Assembly: GCA_002428985.1 (NCBI GenBank)
Contig: DIYL01000002.1
Span: 310,001-374,000 of the forward strand
Source of the DNA: Anaerolineales bacterium UBA6055
Lineage (GTDB): Bacteria > Chloroflexota > Anaerolineae > Aggregatilineales > Phototrophicaceae
Reading direction: 5' to 3'
Length of the DNA: 64,000 nt
Shown: positions 1-8,886 of the stretch, one piece after another
How the letters are laid out: every line of letters starts with the position of its first letter
Position numbering within the stretch: position 1 is the first letter of the stretch
Translations under genes and position numbers: made by a program
The notes under the pieces: generated by a model
The model's input: only the letters and a program-made list of their open reading frames with translations
Told to the model about the DNA's origin: nothing
Database searches by the model: none

Positions 1-1385
1 CTGAATCCGATGTGAGTTGCAGAAGCAGGTACAGGTGTCAACAAATTCTCCACTTCCAACGGCACCATCACACCGTAGGGAACACTATAGACCTTTGACG
101 GATAACCAAAGAAACCATCAAGGTGCGGACGATTCGGTTCGCGCTTGAGCACAGCATGTGAATCTAAGGCATAGTGACTAGCAGTGATACTCGTGCTGTG
201 TTCTTTTGAGCCACGTTTAGTCAGCGCGTCATGAGCGGTAAATAGATAGTCGCCTTTGATGCGTCGCCCTTCGCGGACATAGGCCTGACGTGGGAAATTG
301 CCATTTTCTTGATATTCATCACTGGCAAGCCCCCAGCGATTGCATTTTTCACGGAAATCCTCTGGAAGGTCGGGGTCATTTTGGGCAAAATAGAATAAAC
401 CAAGAATATACTCACGTAGACGTTGGGCAAAGCGATCGCGCCAATCCCAACTCGCGGTGGGATAAGGCCAGTTTTCTTCGGGTAAGTCGGTCGATATAAA
501 GGCGGCGTGTTGATTATTGGCATCGACTTTGTGATTGGGAAGTGTCACCATATTGGTGATGCGCCCAATTCCGTCGAATTCCATCGGGTCTGGTGGCCCA
601 GCATTGTTGCCTGTGACAACATCCTCGACCAATGAAACATATTCCTCACGGTTATATGTGGGTGGTTTTTCGATTTTTGTTGTGTTGGATTTATCAGTCG
701 TAAGTGTTAGACGATAGTTATACGATTGGATTGCATTGTCGCCCTGTCCAGTTGAATAATAGGGATCAGGTTCGGCACGCCAGCGTTTGTATAGTTTCCC
801 TGCGCAGGGTTCGTTGTATTCATCTTTGCCCTCGCGTCCTAGCATATAGGGCGCACCTGCCGCCGCCGCAAGATCCCCTTCGTACGTCGCATCAATGAAC
901 ACCTTCGCCGAATAGTATTCGGCATCGCCTGTCTCACGGTTGGTGATCTTAATCTGTGTGAGTGTCTTACCATCCGTGATAGCATTATCCGGTTCAGCAT
1001 CAAATTGGCGCATGGTGAGGACAGTTAGATAGTCGCCTTGTTCGCCAATCATGTTATGGAGAATCTTCTCTGCAACTTGTGGCTCAAAGTGATACCCATC
1101 GGAACAATCTGCCACTTGTGGCGAGTCTGCACCATAAGTATCCACATAATGTTGTTTGACACGATCTGTAAATTCAGTAAATAAGCCTCGGGTTGCACCA
1201 CGTGTACCGATGTCGGTTGCACCAAGTCCATTAGCTGGTAAACCGCCAATAAACGCCGATCTTTCGAGTATAATGGCTGTACGTTTTTCTCTCGCGATCG
1301 CGATTCCTGCCATAATGCCGCCGGGTGTACCACCCACAATCACAGCATCGTAGTGCTTAACATCATCAGATTGATTTGTAGTCAT
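1..1385 (-). CDS. FAD-dependent oxidoreductase, C-terminus cut by the window edge
   Basis: The minus-strand frame is open from an ATG at 1385 to the window edge, giving about 461 residues with no stop, so the C-terminus lies outside. Near the N-terminus the sequence DAVIVGGTPGGIMAG is a Rossmann dinucleotide-binding loop, followed by an acidic strand end (AIILER) about 20 residues later, as in FAD enzymes. Further in, FIDATYEGDLAAAAGAPYM is the ATYEGD-type signature of the FAD_oxidored family often found beside glycan-use genes. It is the last gene of a minus-strand set with two carbohydrate-type proteins, divergent from the LacI regulator. Substrate unknown; a role in oxidising a sugar or glycan is inferred from context only. 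Confidence 0.88.
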   Translation of the reverse strand, partial: MTTNQSDDVKHYDAVIVGGTPGGIMAGIAIAREKRTAIILERSAFIGGLPANGLGATDIGTRGATRGLFTEFTDRVKQHYVDTYGADSPQVADCSDGYHFEPQVAEKILHNMIGEQGDYLTVLTMRQFDAEPDNAITDGKTLTQIKITNRETGDAEYYSAKVFIDATYEGDLAAAAGAPYMLGREGKDEYNEPCAGKLYKRWRAEPDPYYSTGQGDNAIQSYNYRLTLTTDKSNTTKIEKPPTYNREEYVSLVEDVVTGNNAGPPDPMEFDGIGRITNMVTLPNHKVDANNQHAAFISTDLPEENWPYPTASWDWRDRFAQRLREYILGLFYFAQNDPDLPEDFREKCNRWGLASDEYQENGNFPRQAYVREGRRIKGDYLFTAHDALTKRGSKEHSTSITASHYALDSHAVLKREPNRPHLDGFFGYPSKVYSVPYGVMVPLEVENLLTPVPASATHIGF

Positions 1386-1423
1386 ATAAAATCCTATTCA
1401 TAAGTTCGATAAATCATTGTCGA

Positions 1424-1762
1424 TTATTCTTTAAGTGTCAGATAGACAATCACGGTGATGGTCTGGTTATCGGGTAATGTGCCGGATACCCTCAGCCAAC
1501 CTCCAAAATGACTGACCTTGCAAAAGGCGACTTCATCCGGCTGTTGTGGTAGGGTGCAGGTTGTACCTTCGTCCACCCAATGTATGCCATCTGGCGAAAT
1601 TTGTACCTGTGCATTAATGGGGCGCTCGCCATTCATATCCAGTGCGCGGATGAAAAATATCGCCTCACTTGCCCATGCAACTTCATAAGGCTCTGTTGTA
1701 AATGCCCCTGACCACTGCACATTGCGTTCAACAACTGCGGTATAACTGCGTTTGAGTGCCAT
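1424..1762 (-). CDS. hypothetical protein, small beta-rich, 112 aa
   Basis: A 112-residue protein with no signal peptide or membrane segment and a beta-strand-like pattern. It contains VQISPDGIHWVDEGT, which resembles phrases in small beta-sandwich accessory domains of carbohydrate-active loci. Its ATG lies only 2 bases after the stop of the upstream 282-aa gene, so the two are almost certainly co-transcribed and translationally coupled, and the FAD oxidoreductase follows. I do not recognise the family with confidence; my recollection of a DUF6385-type relationship cannot be verified here. A role in recognising or processing the same carbohydrate is inferred from position only. Confidence 0.75.
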   Translation of the reverse strand: MALKRSYTAVVERNVQWSGAFTTEPYEVAWASEAIFFIRALDMNGERPINAQVQISPDGIHWVDEGTTCTLPQQPDEVAFCKVSHFGGWLRVSGTLPDNQTITVIVYLTLKE

Positions 1763-1764
1763 TA

Positions 1765-2613
1765 CTAAAACTCCCCCGATAACAACACCGAATCAAGATA
1801 GAGAAAAGCGCGTTTATCGCGGTTGGTCTCAACCCAGAATGCTGTATTGAGCATACAGTTTAAGTTTGGCATCGCAGGGATCGCAATATATTGCAGGGAG
1901 TCACCAGCATACACACGATCATTACATTGGAAACTCAGGAATTTGCGTTCAGCTAAGTCCACATTGACCTTGAGATAATGCCAATTCATCTTGGTGGCGA
2001 TTTCGTTATAAGCGAGGGTCTGGGGTGCAAAATCCACATCTTGCCAGCCTTCTGAGCCGAGATGGAAGTGCGAAACCGTTTCACCAGAATCCCCAATTTT
2101 ATGGAATTGGCGTGTCTCGCCTTTGACCTGCCAGAGATGCACCATATCATCACCAACTGCATTGAGATAGCGCAGGTGGGGCATCCAGCGATATTCGGGA
2201 TTAAATCCATCTTGAATATCGAATAACACACCAAATGCACGTACATCATCGAGCGACAAACGGAGTTCATTGGCTTCTGGCTTGACGGTGAAATAACATT
2301 CGAGTTGGATTTGTCCACGATGACGGAAGGTTTGACGTTTGATGCTGGTTGCGATTGACCCTGTTTTTGCCCGACTGGCAACTTTGAGAGCGTATGTACC
2401 CTCCATCGAGCCAGCCGTGCCTGTGTCCCACATGGTCAAGTTACTAAGCATTGGCGGACGCATATCAGCATATTCTGGCAACATCGAATCTAAACTATGT
2501 TCATAGTTGCCGATGAGTTCCGACCAACCATGAATACCTTCGTCAAAATCATCATAAAAAATAATACGATCAAGCGGATCAAACCGACTCAACCTCGGGT
2601 CAAGATTGTGCAT
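1765..2613 (-). CDS. hypothetical protein, lectin-like beta protein, 282 aa
   Basis: A 282-residue soluble protein with no signal peptide. The N-terminal FDPLDRIIFYDDFDEGIHGW resembles the opening strand of concanavalin-like jelly-roll domains (DDF...GW), and the rest alternates short strands rich in aromatic residues. I recall a DUF6772-type family with this opening but cannot confirm it. The ATG has AGGA about 10 bases upstream (reverse strand). It is the first gene of the minus-strand set and starts about 185 bases from the divergent LacI gene, so the same regulator plausibly controls both sides. Binding or processing of a sugar is inferred; no catalytic residues are recognised. Confidence 0.75.
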   Translation of the reverse strand: MHNLDPRLSRFDPLDRIIFYDDFDEGIHGWSELIGNYEHSLDSMLPEYADMRPPMLSNLTMWDTGTAGSMEGTYALKVASRAKTGSIATSIKRQTFRHRGQIQLECYFTVKPEANELRLSLDDVRAFGVLFDIQDGFNPEYRWMPHLRYLNAVGDDMVHLWQVKGETRQFHKIGDSGETVSHFHLGSEGWQDVDFAPQTLAYNEIATKMNWHYLKVNVDLAERKFLSFQCNDRVYAGDSLQYIAIPAMPNLNCMLNTAFWVETNRDKRAFLYLDSVLLSGEF

Positions 2614-2684
2614 ATAACAAATCCTATTTTAAATAAGTATAGCATTCGTTAAACCCAGTAATATCAACGGATCCAACGAATTTC

Positions 2685-2713
2685 TTGACAGATTAAAACA
2701 TTAGTTGTAAATT
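2685..2713 (+). promoter_or_regulatory. predicted sigma-70-type promoter of the LacI-family gene
   Basis: TTGACA at 2685-2690 is a perfect -35 hexamer. With a 17-base spacer it is followed by TAAATT at 2708-2713, a 4/6 match to the -10 consensus. The regulator ATG is 84 bases downstream of the -10. An inverted repeat begins at 2712, overlapping the -10 and start-site region, which would suit autorepression. Confidence 0.5.
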
Positions 2714-2746
2714 AATTACACGCGCCACCTAACGCGCGTTAATTAA
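2712..2746. promoter_or_regulatory. imperfect palindrome, candidate operator
   Basis: The left arm TTAATTACACGCGC (2712-2725) and right arm GCGCGTTAATTAA (2734-2746) are inverted repeats differing by one inserted base. The repeat lies between the divergent 282-aa gene and the LacI-family gene, overlapping the predicted -10. LacI-type repressors usually bind such palindromes with central CG steps, but two CG-rich half sites separated by 8 bases are wider than a typical LacI/PurR site. It could also be an RNA hairpin in the leader. Confidence 0.4.
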
Positions 2747-2797
2747 ATTAAGTATATCTAATTTTGTTTGAAAAGCAACAAGTTAAGAGAGTTTTCG

Positions 2798-3826
2798 ATG
2801 AAGCGCCCAACCCAAAAAGATGTTGCTGAACTCGCAGGTGTATCACGTGGCACAGTGTCGATGGTACTCAACGGAAGTACAAACGGACGTGTGCCAATTA
2901 GTGAAGAAACTCGTCGTCGTGTATTAGAAGCAGCAGCAAAAATTGGCTATGCACCTAACCCCGTCGCACAAATGCTGGCGAAAGGTCAAAATCACATCGT
3001 AGGTGTTTTTGTATACGCCGATGTGTTCCCATATGCGCAGTCAGATTATTACTTCCCGTACCTCAGTGGCATACAACAATCTGCCATTCGGCAAAATTAT
3101 AACGTTTTACTGTTCACGCAAAATCATCACCAAGATGCCTTGCCACAGGTTTACGAGAATTCTATGAATACCTTACGGCTAGCAGATGGCTGTATTTTTA
3201 TGGGTCAAAAAACCGACCGTGAGGAATTGGCGCGGCTTCACTCCGAAAATTATCCATTTGTATACGTAGGTCGTCGCGAAATACCAAATCACGAGATCAA
3301 TTATGTCATCAATGATTATGCTGCTGGAACAGCAGAAGTTGCCCAGCACTTAATTGATTTAGGACATCGCAAATTAGGTTTTGTCGCCAATCTTATAAAT
3401 TTTGAGCCTGAATACGACAAGATACGAGGATGCCATACGGTGGTTGATAACTACCCTGAAGCGTCTGTAACCACCTTTTCGTTTGGCAAGCAACAACATG
3501 CCGATCTTGTCGAACAAGTTCAGCAAAAGCACATTACAGCCGTTTTATGTACAGATGACAGTAGCTTCATCACGACATTGAAGCTATTTGAACAAGCCAA
3601 TATCCGTATACCAGAAGATGTTTCCATCGTCTGCTTAACCACAGCTGAGTATGACCAATCACTTGGGCTACAACCAACCCATCTCTATCTTAATCGTCCT
3701 GGGATTGGTGAGAAAGCTGTAGAAGTGCTAATCAAGCTTATTGACGGAGAATTAGAATCACCCCAACAAATCATGATGCCAACTGTTTTTGTTGCTGGTG
3801 AAACAACCGGACCCTGTCCGACTTAA
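2798..3826 (+). CDS. LacI-family transcriptional regulator
   Basis: An N-terminal LacI helix-turn-helix (TQKDVAELAGVSRGTVSMVL, residues about 4-23) with hinge (GYAPNPVAQMLA) is followed by a periplasmic-binding-protein-like effector domain, in all 342 residues, a standard length. The frame opens further upstream at a TTG (2768), but the ATG at 2798 has AAGAGAG upstream and starts exactly where LacI proteins do. It stands between the minus-strand oxidoreductase set and the plus-strand sugar ABC and sulfatase genes and most likely represses both until a sugar ligand binds. A palindrome and promoter lie just upstream; a short terminator follows at 3840-3862. Confidence 0.95.
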   Translation: MKRPTQKDVAELAGVSRGTVSMVLNGSTNGRVPISEETRRRVLEAAAKIGYAPNPVAQMLAKGQNHIVGVFVYADVFPYAQSDYYFPYLSGIQQSAIRQNYNVLLFTQNHHQDALPQVYENSMNTLRLADGCIFMGQKTDREELARLHSENYPFVYVGRREIPNHEINYVINDYAAGTAEVAQHLIDLGHRKLGFVANLINFEPEYDKIRGCHTVVDNYPEASVTTFSFGKQQHADLVEQVQQKHITAVLCTDDSSFITTLKLFEQANIRIPEDVSIVCLTTAEYDQSLGLQPTHLYLNRPGIGEKAVEVLIKLIDGELESPQQIMMPTVFVAGETTGPCPT

Positions 3827-3839
3827 CTATGGGTAATAT

Positions 3840-3862
3840 CGGCTCTTTGTAGCCGTTTTATT
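3840..3862 (+). terminator. short intrinsic terminator or attenuator after the LacI gene
   Basis: CGGCT (3840-3844) pairs with AGCCG (3851-3855) across a 6-base loop, followed by TTTTATT. It sits between the regulator stop and the Shine-Dalgarno of the binding-protein gene, so it could separate low regulator expression from high binding-protein expression. The stem is only 5 bp, hence moderate confidence. Confidence 0.5.
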
Positions 3863-3891
3863 AAAAAATTCTTTAATTAGGAGAAAGACAT

Positions 3892-5274
3892 ATGAAGTTT
3901 TCACTTTTTGTTCGTCTTGCAATCGTTTTTGGTGTTCTACTCTCTATCGGGCTTGTGCCATCTGTCGCACAAGGAGAATGTGAAGGCGATGTCATCACTC
4001 TCGAGTTCATGAACTGGTGGGGTGCCGCCCGTGAAGCATTAATGGATGATGTTATTGCACAGTTCGAAGCAGAAAACCCTTGTATTGATGTTGTCAACCA
4101 AGTCCAACCTTGGGACAACCGTGCAGAATTACTCGCAACAGCAGCCGCTAGCAGTAACCCACCGGGTATTATCATGACCACCCGCCCAGAAACTTACCAA
4201 TTCGCCATCCAGGGATTGATTAGCCCAATCACAGAATATGTCGATGCTGCAGCAGTCGATTTGAGTGTCTTCTATGATGGCGAAATCGGTATCCAATATT
4301 GGAACGGTGAACTTTATGGTCTGCCAATGCCAACCGCAGGTGGTTTGACCAGTATGTGGATATACAACAAGCAGATGATGCGTGATGCGGGTCTTGATCC
4401 AGAATCACCACCAACCACATGGCAAGAGCTGGAAGAAGTTGCTCGTGCCGTTACTGTATCTGATGCAATTGCAATTGACTTGATGGTTGCACCTGTTGCC
4501 GAAGGTGACAATCTAGATGAATCATTCGTTTCATGGTTGTATACAAACAATGGTCAATATGTCTCTGACGACGGACGCACTCTCATGTTCAATAGTACAG
4601 AAGGTCTCGAAACACTCGAATGGATGTTGAGCTTCGTCAACGACATCAACGGCGGTATCGAAAACATCACCGACTTTGATCAAGATGCATCCTTCCCAGA
4701 AGGCGATCACCCATTCTACGACAGCACAATGCTGACATTCCCGGGTAACACCTCGATGTTTGGACACTTCGAAACCAACGCACCAGAGGTATATGGTGAC
4801 GCCGATGCTTGGGGTGTGATGCTCCGTCCATACAATGGTGAAAATCCTGATGCAACCCACGCTGGCGTAACAGGTTATGGTTTTAGTGGTGGTTGGGCAT
4901 ACACAATCCCAACAGTCCATCCTCAAGAAATCAAAGATGCAGCCTATCTATTTGCTGAATATCTTGGCACAAACGAAAATGGTGGTTGCTCCTTCCTATT
5001 TGCACAAAGCCGTCCATCACCAATCCGTGAATGTAACGAAAACGAAGCTTACTTCGATGCAAACCCACACTGGGGCACTGTACTTGAAGCATTAGCAACC
5101 GATGTACCTGTTGCGATTACACCTGTACAAGGTCAAATCGCAGAAATTCTTAACAACAAGATCGAAGAAGCATTCTTCGGTGTAAAGACCGCAGAAGAAG
5201 CCTTGAATGAGGCTCAGGCAGAAGGTCAAGCACTCCTCGACGAATTCTGGAGTGATTTTGATGCAGCCCAGTAG
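3892..5274 (+). CDS. sugar-type ABC transporter substrate-binding protein (family 1)
   Basis: 460 residues with an N-terminal signal peptide (basic MKFSLFVR, then a hydrophobic stretch to about residue 27). The mature start GECEGDVITLEFMNWWG and the alternating alpha/beta pattern fit family 1 extracellular solute-binding proteins for oligosaccharides. AGGAG about 8 bases before the ATG gives strong translation. No lipobox cysteine precedes the mature part, so membrane anchoring by lipid is not obvious. Two permease genes follow immediately, the first overlapping this stop codon. Ligand unknown; the nearby sulfatase suggests a sulfated or complex sugar (inference). Confidence 0.93.
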   Translation: MKFSLFVRLAIVFGVLLSIGLVPSVAQGECEGDVITLEFMNWWGAAREALMDDVIAQFEAENPCIDVVNQVQPWDNRAELLATAAASSNPPGIIMTTRPETYQFAIQGLISPITEYVDAAAVDLSVFYDGEIGIQYWNGELYGLPMPTAGGLTSMWIYNKQMMRDAGLDPESPPTTWQELEEVARAVTVSDAIAIDLMVAPVAEGDNLDESFVSWLYTNNGQYVSDDGRTLMFNSTEGLETLEWMLSFVNDINGGIENITDFDQDASFPEGDHPFYDSTMLTFPGNTSMFGHFETNAPEVYGDADAWGVMLRPYNGENPDATHAGVTGYGFSGGWAYTIPTVHPQEIKDAAYLFAEYLGTNENGGCSFLFAQSRPSPIRECNENEAYFDANPHWGTVLEALATDVPVAITPVQGQIAEILNNKIEEAFFGVKTAEEALNEAQAEGQALLDEFWSDFDAAQ

Positions 5275-6241
5275 TCAGGCTTCCACAGCACTGAATACAG
5301 CAGGAGGTCGAGTCCCATTGCGGGCTCGGCTTTCTGAATTCTGGTTCAAAAATCGTGGATTGATCGGTTTATTGTTCATAGCGCCGTGGTTTTTGGGGTT
5401 CATCATCTTTGACGCAATGCCGTTCATTTACAATCTGTACCTAAGTTTTACAGACTATCAAATTGGTACAGTCGGTACACCACCGTGGATTGGACTAGAC
5501 AATTATGTAGAGATCTTCACCGAGGATGACTTATTCTCCAAAAGTCTCGGCAACACTCTCTACTACCTAGCATTCAGTGTTCCATTACGATTACTGTTGG
5601 CATTTGTCATTGCATTGATTCTAAATCTACGTGTCCGTGGCATGTCGATCTATCGAACATTATTCTATGTCCCATCCGTTGTCCCACTTGTTGCTGCGAC
5701 TGTTATCTTTGCTGGCTTGCTTAACACACGCTTTGGTCTGTTCAATCAAGTGTTCATTCTAGTCGGATTAGACCCTGTACGCTGGCTATCATCGCCGGAA
5801 TGGATTAAACCCTCTCTGATTATCCTCAGTCTGTGGGGATTTGGCGCACAGATGATCATCTTTCTGGCAGGTTTACAAAGTATACCCAAAGACTTATACG
5901 AAGCAGTTTCCATTGACGGCGGGAATGCATGGCATCGGATGCGCAATGTGACAATCCCACTGATGACACCAACTATATTCTTTAACTTACTCATCGGGGT
6001 CATCAATGCGTTTCAGGTATTTGCACAGGTATTTATTATGGTGGATTCCGACGGTGGGCCACTGCAATCGGGCTTGCTTTACATGTTGCATGTCTACAAT
6101 AAAGCCTTCCGAGATTTTGAGTTTGGTTATTCGGCGGCTTTATCCGTCATTTTGTTTACGATCATCTTCGTACTCACCGTCATTTTGGTATACACCTCAA
6201 ACCGCTGGGTCTTTTATGGTGATAATGACGATGACAATTAA
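5261..6241 (+). CDS. sugar ABC transporter permease (MalF/UgpA-type)
   Basis: 326 residues with six predicted membrane segments and a cytoplasmic EAA loop (DLYEAVSIDGGNAWHRMRNV) that contacts the ATPase. The frame opens at 5207, but the ATG at 5261 has GGAG about 8 bases upstream and overlaps the binding-protein stop by 14 bases, a typical coupled start. It forms the membrane channel with the next gene. No ATPase gene is in the locus, so a shared MsmX-type ATPase elsewhere is expected from family knowledge. Confidence 0.93.
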   Translation: MQPSSQASTALNTAGGRVPLRARLSEFWFKNRGLIGLLFIAPWFLGFIIFDAMPFIYNLYLSFTDYQIGTVGTPPWIGLDNYVEIFTEDDLFSKSLGNTLYYLAFSVPLRLLLAFVIALILNLRVRGMSIYRTLFYVPSVVPLVAATVIFAGLLNTRFGLFNQVFILVGLDPVRWLSSPEWIKPSLIILSLWGFGAQMIIFLAGLQSIPKDLYEAVSIDGGNAWHRMRNVTIPLMTPTIFFNLLIGVINAFQVFAQVFIMVDSDGGPLQSGLLYMLHVYNKAFRDFEFGYSAALSVILFTIIFVLTVILVYTSNRWVFYGDNDDDN

Positions 6242-6270
6242 CAAAAATATGATTTATTAAAGAGAACGAC

Positions 6271-7125
6271 ATGATTGAGAACCCAACAACAAAAATACTG
6301 AAAAATACATTCTTCTATATTGTGTTGACACTTGGTGCTATGGTGATGATGGTACCGTTACTTTGGACAGTCTCGACATCGCTCAAAAGTGCCGATAAAG
6401 TGTCAATACGCCAACTAGAGCTCATTCCAGATCCGATACGCTTCGAGAATTATGTCGAAATTTTTAGTGTACAACCGGTTGTCAAATATACGGTCAACAC
6501 CCTTATTATTGTCGCGTCGTCAATCTTTGGGGCACTAATTCCCTGTGCACTTGCAGGATATGCTTTCGCACGTATCCAATTTCCGGGTAGGAATATCTTA
6601 TTTGCATTACTATTAGCCACAATGATGTTACCGTATGTAGTGAGGATTATCCCTCTATTTCTCTTCTTTGATGAGATCGGTTGGACACGCACATTCGGTC
6701 CTTTGATTTTGCCACGTATTTTAGGGCATAACGCGTTTTATATTTTCCTGTATCGACAGTTTTTCCGTGGCATCCCCAATGATATTTATGACTCTGCACG
6801 GATTGATGGTTGTAGTGAGTTTGGGGTGTGGTGGCGGATATTCATGCCAATGTCGGTACCTGTTGTTGCAGCAGTCTCCATTTTTGCATTTGAATTTGCA
6901 TGGAATGATTTCCTAAATCCATTGATTTATCTTGGCTCAAATCAGGAGCTATGGACACTCTCACTGGGTTTAAACGCGCTCCAAGGCTTTGAAGGCGCAG
7001 ATAGTAGTCTAAATATGGTGATGACCTTCTCGATGATTATGATTATGCCCATGTTGGTTGTCTTCTATTTTGGACAAAAATACCTAATTTCAGGTGTGAC
7101 AGCTAGCGGTAGCATCAAAGGATAA
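6271..7125 (+). CDS. sugar ABC transporter permease (MalG/UgpE-type)
   Basis: 284 residues with six membrane segments. The EAA-like loop IYDSARIDGCSEFGVWWRI is in the usual place before the last two helices, and the N-terminal WTVSTSLKSADK is characteristic of MalG-type subunits. It follows the first permease by 29 bases with an AAAGAG-type ribosome site, and pairs with it to form the importer channel. Confidence 0.93.
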   Translation: MIENPTTKILKNTFFYIVLTLGAMVMMVPLLWTVSTSLKSADKVSIRQLELIPDPIRFENYVEIFSVQPVVKYTVNTLIIVASSIFGALIPCALAGYAFARIQFPGRNILFALLLATMMLPYVVRIIPLFLFFDEIGWTRTFGPLILPRILGHNAFYIFLYRQFFRGIPNDIYDSARIDGCSEFGVWWRIFMPMSVPVVAAVSIFAFEFAWNDFLNPLIYLGSNQELWTLSLGLNALQGFEGADSSLNMVMTFSMIMIMPMLVVFYFGQKYLISGVTASGSIKG

Positions 7126-7132
7126 TACGGTC

Positions 7133-8563
7133 GTGAATGTTGATAAACCAAATATTATCTACATTGTGCTCGATCAATTGCGTGGTGATTGTCTGGGGAT
7201 TGCCGATAGTGCTCATCCTGTAATGACACCACATATTGACCAGATCGCTTATGAAGGCATCTGGTGTGAACGTGCCTATGCCGATTGCCCGCTGTGTATG
7301 CCCCAGCGCGCAACCATGTTGACCGGATATACAGGTAGTCAACATGGTCTGGTTACAAATAATATGGCAGGCCCCCGTACACCAATTGAGCCAGAAAAAA
7401 GCCTGCCCTATCGCCTCACACGAGAAGCAGGGTATCAAACCAAAGCCATCGGTAAAATGCACTTCTATCCAGAACGCGCCCGGTTTGGTTTCGAGCACAT
7501 CACGTTGCATCCCAATGATTATGTTAATTTCCTTGAAGATAACGGTTATGGTGGATTTTATCGCGGGCATGGTCTGGGCGGGAATGAGGTCTATCCAGCA
7601 ATCAGCGCAGTGCCTGAACGCTATACTCACACCCATTGGATTGTAGATGAGGGCATTAAGTTCTTGTCGCAACGTGATCCGGATAATCCGTTTATGCTTT
7701 GGATGATATTTGAAGCACCACACAGTCCCTTCGATCCGCCTGAACCATACGATAAACTTTATGATGATTTCGACATTCCAGATGCTGTCTTTGGAGAATG
7801 GGTCAATACAGAGGACGATCCGATTACATTACAAGGTGATCGCATTCGTACCAAAGCAGACCGCATTAGCGCACAAATTCTTCGAAAAACCCGTCAATAC
7901 TACTATGCACAAGTCACTCACATCGACTATCAGCTAGGGCGTTTATTTGGTGAACTACGGAGCAAGGGACTGTATGATAATACCATCATTGTCATTACAT
8001 CCGATCATGGTGAACACCTCGGCGATCATAACCTATATGCAAAATATACATTCTTAGAATCATCAGCTCGTATACCCATTATTTTAAAGTTGCCAGCGTC
8101 GCAAGGGATTTTCAACCAACGTGAGACACGTCCAACGTTGACGGCGGACATTGTCCCAACACTTTTGGAGCAAGCCGGATTGACACCACATGATGATATG
8201 GATGGTATTTCCATACTAAGCTTACCCAATGACCGCATCATATTTGGAGAAACAGTCGCATCAGCATTCGCGACCGATGGTACATACAAGTATATCTATT
8301 ATCCTGCAGGTGGTATCGAACATCTTTTTGATGTATCAACTGATATAGATGATGTAAATAACCTTTCCCAAAATCCAGATTATCAAGAGCATGTAACACG
8401 ATTAAAAATAGCGTTGATTGATTACTTACAAAACAACAATCGTCCCTTTGTCGAAGACAACAAGCTTGTCATACATGATGCGTCACTTGATATGAATAAA
8501 CTAAGGGCGACTAATACAGCAGCTTGGCGCGGTCCACTGCGCTATGGACAAGGTTATGGCTAA
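7133..8563 (+). CDS. sulfatase (arylsulfatase family)
   Basis: 476 residues of the alkaline-phosphatase superfamily. The formylglycine motif is C55-M-P-Q-R59 followed by ATMLTG, so the core CxPxR needed for maturation is intact although the common fourth-position Ser or Ala is Gln. Metal-site segments include VLDQLRGD near residue 14 and TSDHGEHLGDH around D291/H292. It starts at a GTG 7 bases after the permease stop, with AAAGGAT upstream, so it is the last gene of the importer operon. There is no signal peptide, so it should act in the cytoplasm on an imported sulfated sugar or other sulfate ester (inference). A maturase was not seen. Confidence 0.93.
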   Translation: MNVDKPNIIYIVLDQLRGDCLGIADSAHPVMTPHIDQIAYEGIWCERAYADCPLCMPQRATMLTGYTGSQHGLVTNNMAGPRTPIEPEKSLPYRLTREAGYQTKAIGKMHFYPERARFGFEHITLHPNDYVNFLEDNGYGGFYRGHGLGGNEVYPAISAVPERYTHTHWIVDEGIKFLSQRDPDNPFMLWMIFEAPHSPFDPPEPYDKLYDDFDIPDAVFGEWVNTEDDPITLQGDRIRTKADRISAQILRKTRQYYYAQVTHIDYQLGRLFGELRSKGLYDNTIIVITSDHGEHLGDHNLYAKYTFLESSARIPIILKLPASQGIFNQRETRPTLTADIVPTLLEQAGLTPHDDMDGISILSLPNDRIIFGETVASAFATDGTYKYIYYPAGGIEHLFDVSTDIDDVNNLSQNPDYQEHVTRLKIALIDYLQNNNRPFVEDNKLVIHDASLDMNKLRATNTAAWRGPLRYGQGYG

Positions 8564-8886
8564 AGCAAGCGACTCAAATATATAGAGGTTCATTGCTAGT
8601 CTCAAGAAATTAGCAGAGCCTTCTATATTTGCCTATCATAACCAATGCACTACCCACATTCACTTTTCCGGATTCGCTCACATCAGCATATACCGGAATG
8701 AACTAACACATAGTTTTGTAGATATTTCCTCTTCTATTTGCCTTTTCTAAGCAATGGAATACTGGAATACCCCCTTAAATACCCCCAATGGGTTATTACA
8801 CGGCATCAACTTTGACCTATGCTTGAGACAAATACTCAGAATTTTCGTTGTATACCTTATGATTTCTGATAAAGGTGTGAAAGCTG
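8564..8886. other. intergenic region without a supported gene
   Basis: This 323-base stretch lies between the sulfatase and a small membrane protein. It holds the hairpin annotated at 8576-8632 and a spaced inverted repeat TTCCGG...CCGGAA further on. Short open frames here have no family features and are unlike the neighbours. No promoter is clear. Confidence 0.5.
8576..8632 (+). terminator. long imperfect hairpin after the sulfatase gene
   Basis: The outer arms CAAATATATAGAGG and CCTTCTATATTTG pair with one bulge, and inside them TGCTA pairs with TAGCA around a 12-base loop. It starts about 13 bases after the sulfatase stop, consistent with a 3-prime structure of the importer mRNA. There is no T tract, so it may protect the mRNA end rather than terminate. 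Confidence 0.4.

Noticed and set aside
7115..7723. 202-codon minus-strand frame over the sulfatase
   Set aside because: It is antisense to the sulfatase with intact motifs, and has no independent features.
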